Notes under the pieces: generated by a model | Told to the model about the DNA's origin: nothing | What the model saw: the letters and a program-made list of their open reading frames with translations, nothing else | Databases searched by the model: none | Assembly: GCA_021732745.1 (NCBI GenBank) | Contig: JAKFUK010000005.1 | Coordinates: forward strand, 248,001 to 312,000 | From: Nevskia sp. | Lineage (GTDB): Bacteria; Pseudomonadota; Gammaproteobacteria; Nevskiales; Nevskiaceae | Direction of reading: 5' to 3' | DNA: 64,000 bases | Position numbers and translations under genes: made by a program | In this document: positions 8,117 to 17,153 of the stretch, one piece after another | How positions within the stretch are numbered: position 1 is the stretch's first letter | Layout: each line of letters opens with the position of its first letter

Positions 8117-8603
8117 AGGCAGAGGCCACCGCCGTGCCGGCTTCGAGCAGCGCGGCCAGCCGCGCTTCGATCGCGGCAAGGTCCGGAATCAGCGCTTCGC
8201 GACCATCGACGCGCACTCGCGCCAGCACCCGTTCGGCGGCGTCCGAGGCCCGCAGCGGCAGCGCCTCGATGGCGTCGCGACGCAGGCTCAGCAGTTGCGG
8301 ATGACCGTCGCACAGCAAGCCGCAGCGCGGCAGGCCGGTGCTGGCGTTCGCCGGTTTGAGCACCACCACGCGCGCCCGCCGGCCGCTGACGGCGAGGCCG
8401 CTGCCGTGGAGCCGCTCGAAGTGCAGCACCGGCAGATCCAGCGACTGCCAGACGATCCAGCCGGCCAGCCAGTCCGGCGCGCCGTCCGCCGCCGGGCGCA
8501 GCTCGCTGGCCGCCAGCGCATCGGCCATCGCCAGATTGGGCAGCAGCAGTTGCGCGTCGCGCAGCGGCAGCAGCATGGCGTTGAGCCGTTCGTCCTGGCT
8601 CAT
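8112..8603 (-). CDS. chpC: ChpC-like CheW-domain protein of the Pil-Chp system
   Basis: A 163-residue CheW-like protein. The SH3-like half-domains are seen as PDWLAGWIVWQSLDLPVLHFE and RARVVVLKPAN, followed by LPRCGLLCDGHPQLL, matching the CheW-like fold of ChpC in divergence and position (last gene after chpA). In Pseudomonas it is an accessory adaptor linking receptors to ChpA. The ATG (8603-8601) overlaps the chpA stop as ATGA, so translation is coupled. The name is inferred largely from context. Confidence 0.72.
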   Translation of the reverse strand: MSQDERLNAMLLPLRDAQLLLPNLAMADALAASELRPAADGAPDWLAGWIVWQSLDLPVLHFERLHGSGLAVSGRRARVVVLKPANASTGLPRCGLLCDGHPQLLSLRRDAIEALPLRASDAAERVLARVRVDGREALIPDLAAIEARLAALLEAGTAVASAS

Positions 8604-11600
8604 TGGCGGATGCCGGGCAGGGTGCGCAGGGTGGCCAGCAGTTGCTCGTCCTGCCAGGGCTTGGTCAGGTAGCCGTCGACGCCAAGTTGCCGCGCCCGGG
8701 CGCGGTGCTTCTCGCCCGAGCGCGAGGTGACCATGACGATCGGCAGCCGTTTCAGTTGCGCGTGCTGGCGGATGAAGGCGGCGACCTCGAAGCCGTCGGC
8801 GCGCGGCATCTCGATGTCCAGCAGCACCGCGTCCGGCGTTTCGGTATGCAGTTGTGCCATCGCGTCGACGCCGTCGCGGGCGGTCAGCACCCGGTAGCCG
8901 TGGCGCAGCAGCAGGCGTTCAGCCACCCGGCGCATGGTGATCGAATCGTCGACCACCATGACCGTTGCCCGTGCGTCGCCGGCTCGGGTGTCGTCGTGCA
9001 GCGGCGGATGGGCCAGCAGTGCGCGCCGTTCGCGCGCGGCAATCAGGGCCGGCAGATCGAGAATCATCGCCACCCGGCCATCGGCCAGGATGGTGGCACC
9101 GCCGATGCCGGGCACCGAGCCGAGCTGCGGACCCGCACCCTTGCTGACGATTTCGCGGCTGCCGATCAGGCGGTCGACGACCAGCGCCAGCAGGCCGCTG
9201 CCGTCGACGGTCTGGCCCGCGCCGAGCCGAAGCAGCAGGGCGTTGGCAGTGCGGCTGTCGCTGGTGGCGTTGCGCGGCAGATCGAGGTAATCGGCCAGAT
9301 GGCGCAGCGGCCAGTCTTCATCGCCGTAGCGGAAGCGGCCGCCGTTCGTGGCCAGCAGGGCCTCGGCCTGCGCACGCGGCAGCCGGCCCACGCCTTCGAT
9401 GCCGGCCAGCGGGATGGCGAAGGTTTCGGCACCGATGCCCACCAGCAGCGCCTGCGACACCGCCAGCGCCAGCGGCAGGCGGATGATGAAGCGCGCGCCG
9501 CGGCCCGGTTCCGAGCGCAGTTCCAGCGTGCCGCCAAGCTGGCGGACCTGATTGGCGACGACATCCATGCCGATGCCGCGTCCGGCGTCCTGGGTCAGGC
9601 GGCTGGCGGTGGAAAAGCCCGGCTCGAAGATGAATCGGGCCAGCGCTTCGGGTGCCAGTTCGACCCGCCCCGACATCAGTCCGCGTTCGATCGCCTTGCT
9701 GCGGATCGCGGCGTAATCGAGCCCGCGGCCGTCGTCGCCGACTTCGACCAGCAGTTGCGAACCTTCATGCGCCAGCTTGATTTCGATACTGCCGCGCGCC
9801 GGTTTGCCGGCAGCGAGACGCACGTCCGGCGGCTCGATGCCGTGGACGACGGCGTTGCGCAGCAGATGTTCCAAGGGTGCTGTCATGCGCTCCAGCAGAT
9901 TGCGATCGAGTTCGGCATCGGCCCCGATGTACACCGGCTCGGCGTCGCGGCCGTTCTCGGCGGCGGTCTGGCGGACCACCCGACTCAGCCGCTGTTCCTG
10001 ACGCGAGAACGGTACCATCAAGGTGCCCATCAAGCCCTGCTGAAGCTCGGTGGTCTGCCGGCCCTGCTGCACCAGCAGGGCTTCGGCGTTGCTGAGCGCT
10101 TCTTCCATCGAGCCGTGCAGGGAGCCGAGATCGCCGACCGATTCAGCCAGCGCCCGCGACAATTCCTGCATCCGCGAGTAGCGGTCCATCTCCAGGGCAT
10201 CGAACTCGTTGCCGTAGCGGTCCTCGGCTTCCGCGTGCGCGGCGGCGCGGCTGCTGATCCGGGCGTCGGTCTCGATATCCATCTGCCGCAACTGGTCGCG
10301 GATGCGGGCGATGGTCTGGGTGGTTTCGCCAAGCTGAACCTTGAGCGCGGCGTGATGCTCGTCGAGCCGGGCGCGGGCGATGGCGATCTCGCCGGCCTGG
10401 TTGAGCATGGCGTCGAGCCGCTCGACCGGCACCCGCGCGGTTTCGCGACGGTTGAGCGGAGCGTCGGCACCGGCGTCGTCCGGAGTCGGGAACAGGCCCG
10501 GCAGCCAGCCATCGATGGCGGTCGCGGCTGTTGGCGCCGGTTCAACGGCCGGCGGCGGCGCTTCGGGAGCCGGTTCGGCCAGCACGGCCGGCACTTCGAC
10601 GATCGCGGGCGCTGGCGAGCAGCCAAGTGCGGCGTCGATCGCCGCCAGCACCGGCTCCGCCGGCAGGCGCTGGCCCTGTTTCAGTGCATCGAGCTGGCGT
10701 TGCAGCGCGTCGAGACCGCTGTCGAAAGCGGCGACCAGCGTAGCGGCTGCGTGATCGGCCGGCCGATCGAGCAGGGTTTCCAGACGATGCGCCACGGCCC
10801 CGATCGCGGCAGCTGCCGCCATGCGCGCGCTGCCTTTCAAGGTGTGCAGGCTGCGGCGCAGGCTGCCGAGGCTGCGCGCGTCATCGGCCATTCCGCCCCA
10901 CAGGCCGGACGACACCGCCAGCGCATCGAGCAGTTCCTGGGCTTCGCCAAGGAAAATCTCCTGCAATTCGGCATCGACTTCCGGCGCTGCGGCGATCACC
11001 GCGAGCACTGCTGCCGGTTCGGCCGGCGGGTCTGCAATCGGTGCCGGCAACTCGTGCAGTTCAGCAAGGCGGGCGGCGTAGCGATCGGCGGCTTCGTCGG
11101 GAATCGGCTCCTCGTCGGCCACCGCGTCCACCCACCAGGCCAGTTGCCGAACCAGTTCATCGAGCAGCGGCAGGCCGGCGGCTGGCAGGCCGCTATTGGC
11201 CCGTTGCAGCGTATCGAGCGTGCTTTCGATCATGCCGGCGAGGCGGCTCAGCGCCACCGCGTTGACCACCGCCGCACTGCCGCGCAGCGTGTGGAAACCG
11301 CGCGACAGGCTGTCGTCGATGGCGAACGTCGGGGCGCTGCGGTCGCGCGTGGCGAGCCACTGGCGAACACCGTCGAGGCGGGCGCGGGCATCGCTGCAGA
11401 ACACGGCGCGGACATCGACTTCGGACACCGCCCGGCCGCTGGCAACCCGTTCGGCGCGCTCGATCAGGGCGGCGCTGGCCGGATCGAGTGTGGCATCGCC
11501 GCCGCGATAGGCGTCGATCAGCCCGGGCAGCGCCTGGATGGCGTCGTCGACCACGGTGATCAGGGCGCGGCTGGGCGTGATGGCGCCGTCGAGGCAGCGA

Positions 11601-13411
11601 TTGAGCAGGGTTTCGATCGCCGCACCGACAGCGGCGATGGCCTCCGCGCCGACCGTGCGACCGCTGCCTTTCAAGGTGTGGAAGGCGCGGCGGAAGCCGG
11701 CCAGCGTGTCGCTGCGGCCGGGATCGCGATGGAAGGCGGCGCGCAGCGCTTCGATGCCGGCCTGCACTTCGGCGGCTTCGTCGAGAAACACGGCGCGCAG
11801 CTCGGCGGCATCGTCGGCGGCGCTGAAGACCGCTTCCCCGGCCTCGGCCATCTTCACCGGCGGTGCCGCGACCGCAAGCTGGTCCAACTGGCGCAGCAGT
11901 TCGGCGACCAGCGCATCGCCGTGCTCGGCTTCGTCGCGCTGGGCTTCGAGCCAGGTATCGAGGCAGACGATCGCCGAAGCAAAACCCGGCGCTGCCGTGT
12001 GCTGTTCGAGCGCTGCGGTCGCATTGGCCAGATCGTCGACGCCGAGCAGCCGCAGCGCGGCGGCCAGCGCGCGCAGCAGCATCGGCAGCGCGGCGCGTGA
12101 TTCTTCGTCGCCATCGCGCCGGGTCTTTTCCAGGCTGGATTTGAGCCGGGCACTGTCGATCAGCATTTCGCGAATCAGCGCCGCGCGCGCTTCGCGGCAG
12201 ATGTCGTGATGCGGCAGGGCTGCGTCGTCCCCCGGCGCGTTGCGCAGCAGGGCAGGGTGGAGCCCCAGTTCGATGCGCAACAGCGCCACCGCCATCGGCA
12301 GCCAGACATCCGGGGCGGTCGACGACGGCGCTGCGGTCAGCGAAAGCGCCGTGGCGCGCAGGCTGGCGGCCGATTCGCTGAAGCCCAGCAGGCCGACAAC
12401 ACCCGCCGCGCGTTCCAGCCGGGTGATGGCGGCGGCGAGATCGACGGCGGCACCGCCGCTGCGCAGGCGCAGGTCGATGGCGTCCTTGATCACTGCGAAT
12501 TCGCTGTGCAGCGCGGTGAGCACGGCGGCGCGGGTGTTGCGGTCGGCGGCAATCGGCTGCGGCGCGCCGCCGACATCGGGCAGCAGGGCGGCACGCAGCG
12601 CGGCGGCCGGGTCGGTATCGGTGGTCCGCAGGGCGTGCAGCAGCCGCCAGATGGTGTCCCCGGCTTCGGCAAGCGCTGCCGCTTCGCCGCTGTCGGCGAG
12701 CACTTTCATCTGGCTGACCGCGCGCCCGAGCAGGCGGCGGATGTCCAGCGCATCGACCCGGCGGCCGATCAGGCTGTCGGCGAGCGCGGCCTGGGCCTGC
12801 CACAGCGCGCGCAGGCGATCGTCGGCGACGGCGTCCGCCAGTGCACGGGCGATGCTGGCGATGCGGCGCAGGGATTCGTCGTCCGCCGGCTTGCGGAACC
12901 AGCCGAGGAAGGCGGTCTGGAAGGCGCTCAATTCGCGCCGCGCCAGCGCTTCCGCCGCTTCGACGCTGGACGCCGGCCCGCTGCGGGCGATGCCGGCCGG
13001 CCAGGCTTCCGCCACGGCGCGGGCAGCGAAAGACTCGGCATCGTCCGGCGATGCGGCCTGATGAGCACGGCGCAGGGCGTGAAGCACTGGCCGCAGGCTC
13101 GCATCGTCGAGCGGCCGGTCGACGCCGGCTTCGAGCAGCAGCGCGGCATCGTCAAGGGCGGTACAGGCGGCGTCCGATGGCGGCGTGCCGGACAGCCGGT
13201 CGACGAGCGCCAGCATTTCCCGAGTGCATTGCGCGGCGGCGCGGTGGTCAAGCAGTTCGTAAGCGCCGCGCAGGCCGCGCAGTTCGCTACCCAGCACATG
13301 CAGATGCCTGGCGGCGGCGTCGGGATATTCCGGCAGCGCTTCCAGAGCCGCGTGGACCCGGCCCAGCGACAGGCCGAGTTCGAGCGTCAATGCCGGTTCG
13401 ATGGCGGTCAT
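8600..13411 (-). CDS. chpA: ChpA-type hybrid chemosensory histidine kinase
   Basis: A 1603-residue CheA-like hybrid kinase of the type IV pilus chemosensory system. Three canonical Hpt domains have phosphorylatable His motifs: FHTLKGSGR (about residue 577), FHTLRGSAA (about 707) and LHTLKGSAR (about 857). The N-terminal ~550 residues look like degenerate Hpt repeats without the H-x-L-K-G motif. They are followed by a dimerisation coiled coil (about 1010-1130), the HATPase (EHLLRNAVVHGIEPPD, about 1190), a CheW-like domain (about 1340-1470) and a C-terminal receiver (D in LLDIEMPRADGF, about 1532). It is much shorter than Pseudomonas ChpA, which has more Hpt-type domains. It starts 10 bp after pilI and overlaps chpC by 4 bp. 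Confidence 0.92.
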   Translation of the reverse strand: MTAIEPALTLELGLSLGRVHAALEALPEYPDAAARHLHVLGSELRGLRGAYELLDHRAAAQCTREMLALVDRLSGTPPSDAACTALDDAALLLEAGVDRPLDDASLRPVLHALRRAHQAASPDDAESFAARAVAEAWPAGIARSGPASSVEAAEALARRELSAFQTAFLGWFRKPADDESLRRIASIARALADAVADDRLRALWQAQAALADSLIGRRVDALDIRRLLGRAVSQMKVLADSGEAAALAEAGDTIWRLLHALRTTDTDPAAALRAALLPDVGGAPQPIAADRNTRAAVLTALHSEFAVIKDAIDLRLRSGGAAVDLAAAITRLERAAGVVGLLGFSESAASLRATALSLTAAPSSTAPDVWLPMAVALLRIELGLHPALLRNAPGDDAALPHHDICREARAALIREMLIDSARLKSSLEKTRRDGDEESRAALPMLLRALAAALRLLGVDDLANATAALEQHTAAPGFASAIVCLDTWLEAQRDEAEHGDALVAELLRQLDQLAVAAPPVKMAEAGEAVFSAADDAAELRAVFLDEAAEVQAGIEALRAAFHRDPGRSDTLAGFRRAFHTLKGSGRTVGAEAIAAVGAAIETLLNRCLDGAITPSRALITVVDDAIQALPGLIDAYRGGDATLDPASAALIERAERVASGRAVSEVDVRAVFCSDARARLDGVRQWLATRDRSAPTFAIDDSLSRGFHTLRGSAAVVNAVALSRLAGMIESTLDTLQRANSGLPAAGLPLLDELVRQLAWWVDAVADEEPIPDEAADRYAARLAELHELPAPIADPPAEPAAVLAVIAAAPEVDAELQEIFLGEAQELLDALAVSSGLWGGMADDARSLGSLRRSLHTLKGSARMAAAAAIGAVAHRLETLLDRPADHAAATLVAAFDSGLDALQRQLDALKQGQRLPAEPVLAAIDAALGCSPAPAIVEVPAVLAEPAPEAPPPAVEPAPTAATAIDGWLPGLFPTPDDAGADAPLNRRETARVPVERLDAMLNQAGEIAIARARLDEHHAALKVQLGETTQTIARIRDQLRQMDIETDARISSRAAAHAEAEDRYGNEFDALEMDRYSRMQELSRALAESVGDLGSLHGSMEEALSNAEALLVQQGRQTTELQQGLMGTLMVPFSRQEQRLSRVVRQTAAENGRDAEPVYIGADAELDRNLLERMTAPLEHLLRNAVVHGIEPPDVRLAAGKPARGSIEIKLAHEGSQLLVEVGDDGRGLDYAAIRSKAIERGLMSGRVELAPEALARFIFEPGFSTASRLTQDAGRGIGMDVVANQVRQLGGTLELRSEPGRGARFIIRLPLALAVSQALLVGIGAETFAIPLAGIEGVGRLPRAQAEALLATNGGRFRYGDEDWPLRHLADYLDLPRNATSDSRTANALLLRLGAGQTVDGSGLLALVVDRLIGSREIVSKGAGPQLGSVPGIGGATILADGRVAMILDLPALIAARERRALLAHPPLHDDTRAGDARATVMVVDDSITMRRVAERLLLRHGYRVLTARDGVDAMAQLHTETPDAVLLDIEMPRADGFEVAAFIRQHAQLKRLPIVMVTSRSGEKHRARARQLGVDGYLTKPWQDEQLLATLRTLPGIRQ

Positions 13412-13421
13412 CGTGCGCTGC

Positions 13422-13967
13422 TCAGTGGCCGGCGCGGATGAAGCGCTCGCTGCGCGCGAGCCGCGTCAGCGACAGCACCAGCCAGTCGCGCCCTTCGCGA
13501 TGGAAAGCCCCGAGCCGCCAGGGCTGGAAGGCCGCCGGCGCGGTGATCGCCGGCCGCTGGTCTTCGGGCACGAAGCGGCGCTGGCCGGCGACTTCATCGA
13601 CCAGAAAACCGGCCGGCAGGCCGTCGAGATCGAGCACCAGCACGCGCTGATCGCGGGCTTCGCTGGCGGGGCGGCAGTCGAGCAGGCCGCCGAGATCGGT
13701 GACTGTCAGCAACTTGCCGCGCACGTTGGCAACCCCCAGCAGCCAGGGTTTCGCACCCGGCACCCGGGTCAGGCGCGGCCGGCCGGTGACTTCGCGGACC
13801 TCGTCGCCGGGCACTGCGAACCAGCGCTCGCGCAGCCGGAAACCGAGGCCGGTCCAGGCATCGGCCCCAGCTGTCGAGGGCGGATCGCCGCCGCCACGCA
13901 GTTGCGCTTCGATCGCCAGCAGCAGATCGAAGGGCGCAAGGTCGCGCAGGGCGGAAGCAGCGGACAT
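13422..13967 (-). CDS. pilI: PilI-like CheW adaptor
   Basis: A 181-residue CheW-domain protein with GFRLRERWFAVPGDEVREV, then PWLLGVANVRGKLLTVTDL (the CheW core strand pair), then RVLVLDLDGLPAGFLVDEV. In the Pil-Chp pathway it bridges the receptor (PilJ) and the ChpA kinase. ATG 13967 lies 8 bp after the pilG stop, and the gene is followed 10 bp later by chpA, so it is within one operon. No methyl-accepting receptor gene follows it, unlike the Pseudomonas order pilG-H-I-J-K-chpA. Confidence 0.85.
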   Translation of the reverse strand: MSAASALRDLAPFDLLLAIEAQLRGGGDPPSTAGADAWTGLGFRLRERWFAVPGDEVREVTGRPRLTRVPGAKPWLLGVANVRGKLLTVTDLGGLLDCRPASEARDQRVLVLDLDGLPAGFLVDEVAGQRRFVPEDQRPAITAPAAFQPWRLGAFHREGRDWLVLSLTRLARSERFIRAGH

Positions 13968-13975
13968 CGGCAGGT

Positions 13976-14437
13976 TCAGGCCGCTCGGGCGGGCAGGCCG
14001 GCGCGCACGGCACCCAGCAGTTCGTCGCGGGTGAAGGGCTTGGTCAGGTATTCGTCGGCCCCGGCGAGGCGGCCGCGAGCGCGGTCGAACAGGCCGTCCT
14101 TGGATGACAGCATCACCACTGGTGTGGCGGCGTAGCGCGGGTTGCGCTTGATCAGCGCGCAGGCCTGAAAGCCGTCGAGGCGCGGCATCATGATGTCGAT
14201 GAAGATCAGATCCGGGTTTTCGTCGGCGACCTGGGCCAGCGCCTCGTAGCCGTCGGCGGCGGTGACCACGGCGTAGCCGGCGGCGCTGAGCAGGGTTTCC
14301 GCGCTGCGGCGGATGGTCTGGCTGTCGTCGATGACCAGTACCTTGAGCCGGGGCGCGGCGTCGGATTGCGGCATCTGAAGGTCGTCGTAAGCCACGGTCG
14401 GGCGCTCGTCGGAAGAGGTGTCCGGGGCTTGTAGCAC
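13976..14437 (-). CDS. pilG: PilG twitching-motility response regulator
   Basis: A single receiver domain without an output domain. It shows PilG-specific stretches: KVLVIDDSQTIRRSAETLL, the phospho-acceptor Asp region DLIFIDIMMPRLDGFQ, VVMLSSKDGLFDRARGR and ADEYLTKPFTRDELLGA. PilG transfers signal from ChpA to the pilus extension machinery. The GTG start at 14437 has a weak GGA upstream and gives 153 residues. ATG 14374 gives 132 residues, closer to the usual length, so the start is uncertain. It is the first gene of the operon. PilH, normally next to it, is absent. Confidence 0.9.
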   Translation of the reverse strand: MLQAPDTSSDERPTVAYDDLQMPQSDAAPRLKVLVIDDSQTIRRSAETLLSAAGYAVVTAADGYEALAQVADENPDLIFIDIMMPRLDGFQACALIKRNPRYAATPVVMLSSKDGLFDRARGRLAGADEYLTKPFTRDELLGAVRAGLPARAA

Positions 14438-14537
14438 GCGATTCCAGCGTGCCCCACCGCCGCCGACGACCGTGACTTCAGGCCGGACAAGGGCGCGTTG
14501 CTGCGCCGTCCGGCGCTACTGGAAGCAACCATCAACC

Positions 14538-14657
14538 GTTAAACGCAAAGGCGCAAAGGGAAAAGAAAGGACACGAAGAACAGCTACTGAAAGTTGTCTT
14601 CAAGGCTTTTCTTTGCGTCCTTTGCTTCACCTTTCCCTTTGCGTCTTTGCGTTGAAC
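14538..14657. repeat. CGCAAAG-type long imperfect palindrome, copy 2
   Basis: GTTAAACGCAAAGGCGCAAA opens the left arm; the mirrored right arm ends with TTTGCGTCTTTGCGTTGAAC. It fills the divergent pilG/gshA gap. Arms match copies at 1947 and 42869 almost base for base at their outer ends. Confidence 0.85.
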
Positions 14658-14783
14658 TTTTGACGTTGCAGGTAACGGACTGGATCCGGCACCGAACACC
14701 CGAAGGCCCGCTAGAAAAAAGTGACCGATCGGTTACGCTACGCACCCCGCGCAGGCCCACTGCGCCCCGCCGGCAGATGCGCC

Positions 14784-16112
14784 ATGCCTTCGACTTCGCA
14801 CCACGCCGTACCGAACCTGACCACCGCGCAGACCGCCCCGCTGCTGCGCTTCGAAAGCCTGCTGCTGGAACGCGCGGCCGATATCGAGCGCTGGTTCCGC
14901 GGCCAGTGGGCGCTGACCCCGCCGCCGTTCTACTGCTCGGTGGACCTGCGCAATGCCGGCTTCAAGCTGGCCCCGGTCGACACCAATCTGTTCCCGGGCG
15001 GCTTCAACAATCTCAACCCGGCCTTCGAGGCGCTGTGCGTGCAGGCGATCCAGTCAGCACTCGAACGGGTGATGTCGACCGCCTGCGACGTGCTGCTGGT
15101 GCCCGAGAACCACACCCGCAACCGTTTCTATCTGGAAAATGTCGCCACGCTTCAAGGGCTGATCCAGAAGGCCGGCTACACGGTGCGCCTCGGTTCCTTG
15201 CGGACCGACTTGCACGAGCCGGAAACCATCACCCTGGATTCCGGCCGCAGCCTGTATCTGGAGCCGATCCACCGCGACGGCGATTACATCTACGCCGGCG
15301 ATTTCCGGCCCTGCGTGGTGGTGCTCAACAACGATCTGTCGTCCGGCCGCCCGGCGCTGCTCGCGGGTATTGCCCAGCCGGTGATTCCGCCGCTCGGCGT
15401 CGGCTGGAACACCCGGCTCAAGACTCAGCATTTCGGCATCTACCGCGAAGTCGCCGCCGAATTCGGCAAGCTGCTCGGCATCGACCCCTGGTGGGTCGAT
15501 CCGTTGTTCCGCAACTGCGGCCAGATCAACTTCAAGACCCGCGAAGGCGAGGACTGCCTGGCGTCGAATGTCGAGCTGCTGCTGGAAGACATCGCCGAGA
15601 AATACCGCCAGTACGGCGTCAAGGACGAGCCCTTCGTGATCGTCAAGGCCGATGCCGGCACTTACGGCATGGGCGTGATGACGGTGAAGAGCGCGGACGA
15701 GATCCGCAACATGAACCGCGACGCCCGCAAGAAGATGGCATCGGCGAAGGAAGGCAATGAAGTCACCGGCGCGATCATCCAGGAAGGCGTCTACACCTTC
15801 GAGCGCTGGGGCGACGAACAGTCGACCGCCGAGCCGGTGGTTTACATGATCGACAAGCACGTCGTCGGCGGTTTCTACCGTGTCCACGGCGGGCGCTCGA
15901 ACACCGAAAACTTGAACGCCCCGGGTGCCAGCTTCCAGCCGCTGGCCTTCGCCGATCCCTGCAACTGCCCGGACACCGCGCAGAACCCGGATGCCTCGCC
16001 GAACCGCTTCTACGCCTATGGCGTGGTGGCGCGGCTGGCGCTGGTGGCCGCAGCGCGGGAAACCGCGAATGCGATGGCGCGCGAGCCGCAGCCTGTCGAA
16101 GCAGTTGCCTGA
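14784..16112 (+). CDS. gshA: Glutamate-cysteine ligase, TIGR02049 (Acidithiobacillus-type) family
   Basis: A 442-residue enzyme for the first step of glutathione synthesis (ATP-dependent gamma-glutamylcysteine formation). The whole-length pattern matches the distinct GshA family first seen in Acidithiobacillus rather than E. coli GshA: FYCSVDLRNAGFKLAPVDTN near the N-terminus, VPENHTRNRFYLENV, the FVIVKADAGTYGMGVMTVK central motif and VVGGFYRVHGGRSNTENLN. ATG 14784 gives the family length; a GTG 21 codons upstream adds unrelated residues. No gshB is adjacent. A GTAG repeat pair follows the stop. Confidence 0.9.
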   Translation: MPSTSHHAVPNLTTAQTAPLLRFESLLLERAADIERWFRGQWALTPPPFYCSVDLRNAGFKLAPVDTNLFPGGFNNLNPAFEALCVQAIQSALERVMSTACDVLLVPENHTRNRFYLENVATLQGLIQKAGYTVRLGSLRTDLHEPETITLDSGRSLYLEPIHRDGDYIYAGDFRPCVVVLNNDLSSGRPALLAGIAQPVIPPLGVGWNTRLKTQHFGIYREVAAEFGKLLGIDPWWVDPLFRNCGQINFKTREGEDCLASNVELLLEDIAEKYRQYGVKDEPFVIVKADAGTYGMGVMTVKSADEIRNMNRDARKKMASAKEGNEVTGAIIQEGVYTFERWGDEQSTAEPVVYMIDKHVVGGFYRVHGGRSNTENLNAPGASFQPLAFADPCNCPDTAQNPDASPNRFYAYGVVARLALVAAARETANAMAREPQPVEAVA

Positions 16113-16119
16113 CGTGGCC

Positions 16120-16191
16120 GTAGGTCGGCAATCCCTTGCCGACATGCTCCCTAGGCCGAAACGCGGCGGCGGCAAAGGTTTGCCGCCCTAC
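16120..16191. repeat. GTAG-headed REP-like doublet (CGGCAA / GGCGGCAAA stems)
   Basis: Unit 1 at 16120-16143 starts with GTAG and has the stem CGGCAA/TTGCCG. Unit 2 at 16168-16191 is in reverse orientation, ends in CTAC and has a different stem GGCGGCAAA/TTTGCCGCC. It lies just downstream of gshA. Confidence 0.8.
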
Positions 16192-16304
16192 GATGTCTGT
16201 TGATTCTGCTTTCAGGCGGCTGCCGTCGGTAAGACAGGTTTTTTGCTGCATCGCAGCGCGGAATGGCGTGAAATGCAGGCCGGTTCATCATTCCCGCTGC
16301 CGCC

Positions 16305-17006
16305 ATGTCTGACGATTCGATCCTGCTGACCCCTGACGCTGCGCTGCCGACGGTGCCGCTGGCCCCAGCGCCGTGGTCGCTGACCGGGACCGGCTACATC
16401 CTGCTGATGAAGCTGCCGCCAGCGGCGCTCGACGACCCTCGCCACACGCCGGCAGCCCTGCGCGGCAAGCGCCGTGGCGGCATGGCGGCGGTGATGCTGG
16501 TCGATTACGAAAGCTCGGCGGTCGGCCCGTATCGCGAGCTGCTGTACATCCCCGGCAAGTTCGCGTTTGGCGACGTAGCGCTCCAGTCGATCACCCGCAT
16601 CTACGTGTCGAGCATGGAATCGGTGGTCAACGGCCGCATCAACTGGGGCATCCCGAAGGATCAGTGCGACTTCGATTTCCAGTACGGCAGCGATGGTCAG
16701 GACCGCTGCGAGGCCAGCCTGAACGGCAAGGCCTTCGCGACGTTCGCGTTCAAGGCCGGCGGCTGGAAGCTGCCGTTTTCGTCGGCCATCGTGCCGAATG
16801 CGCTGCTGCGGTTGGCGCAGGTGCACGGCGGCCGGCAGTTCGTCTACGTGCCTTCGGCGAGCGGCAAGATTCAGTTCGCGAAAGTCACCGACTGGTCGTT
16901 CGACGCGGCACTGTTTCCCGATCTGGCCCAGGGCAAGGTGCTGGCCTGCGTCAAGGTGCCGCGCTTCACGATGGGCTTTCCCGTGTCAGCGGTGACGCCG
17001 GTCTGA
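16305..17006 (+). CDS. Acetoacetate decarboxylase-fold protein
   Basis: A 233-residue protein resembling the acetoacetate decarboxylase (ADC) superfamily: PYRELLYIPGKF, ITRIYVSSMESVVNGR and NWGIPKDQCDF follow the ADC order. In true ADC the equivalent motif is G-F-P-K-K, with the first Lys forming the Schiff base. Here the first Lys is kept but the second is Asp, so classical decarboxylation is doubtful; other ADC-fold members are lyases or of unknown role. The start ATG 16305 is the first in frame. It is flanked by repeats on both sides and probably forms its own transcription unit. Confidence 0.75.
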   Translation: MSDDSILLTPDAALPTVPLAPAPWSLTGTGYILLMKLPPAALDDPRHTPAALRGKRRGGMAAVMLVDYESSAVGPYRELLYIPGKFAFGDVALQSITRIYVSSMESVVNGRINWGIPKDQCDFDFQYGSDGQDRCEASLNGKAFATFAFKAGGWKLPFSSAIVPNALLRLAQVHGGRQFVYVPSASGKIQFAKVTDWSFDAALFPDLAQGKVLACVKVPRFTMGFPVSAVTPV

Positions 17007-17020
17007 CGACAAAACGGGCA

Positions 17021-17110
17021 TCACGCAGCGAACGCGGAGAGACGCAGAGGAAAGCCAAAGACAATGGCCTGAAAGCTTTTCTTCGCGTTCGCTGCGTTCT
17101 CTGCGTGAGA
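17021..17110. repeat. Divergent CGCAGCG/CGCAAAG-type palindrome
   Basis: CACGCAGCGAACGCGGAGAG (from about 17023) is mirrored by CGTTCGCTGCGTTCTCTGCG (to about 17106), with a short centre. It has the same architecture as the CGCAAAG palindromes but altered units. It sits between the ADC-like and EamA genes. Confidence 0.7.
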
Positions 17111-17153
17111 TCGATTTTCGCTTCTCGCCTCACACCTTCCCCCTCACGAACAG

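Noticed and set aside
8603..12100. 1165-codon open frame antisense to chpA
   Set aside because: Shadow of a long GC-rich gene whose kinase domains are unambiguous on the other strand; no domain or ribosome binding site.
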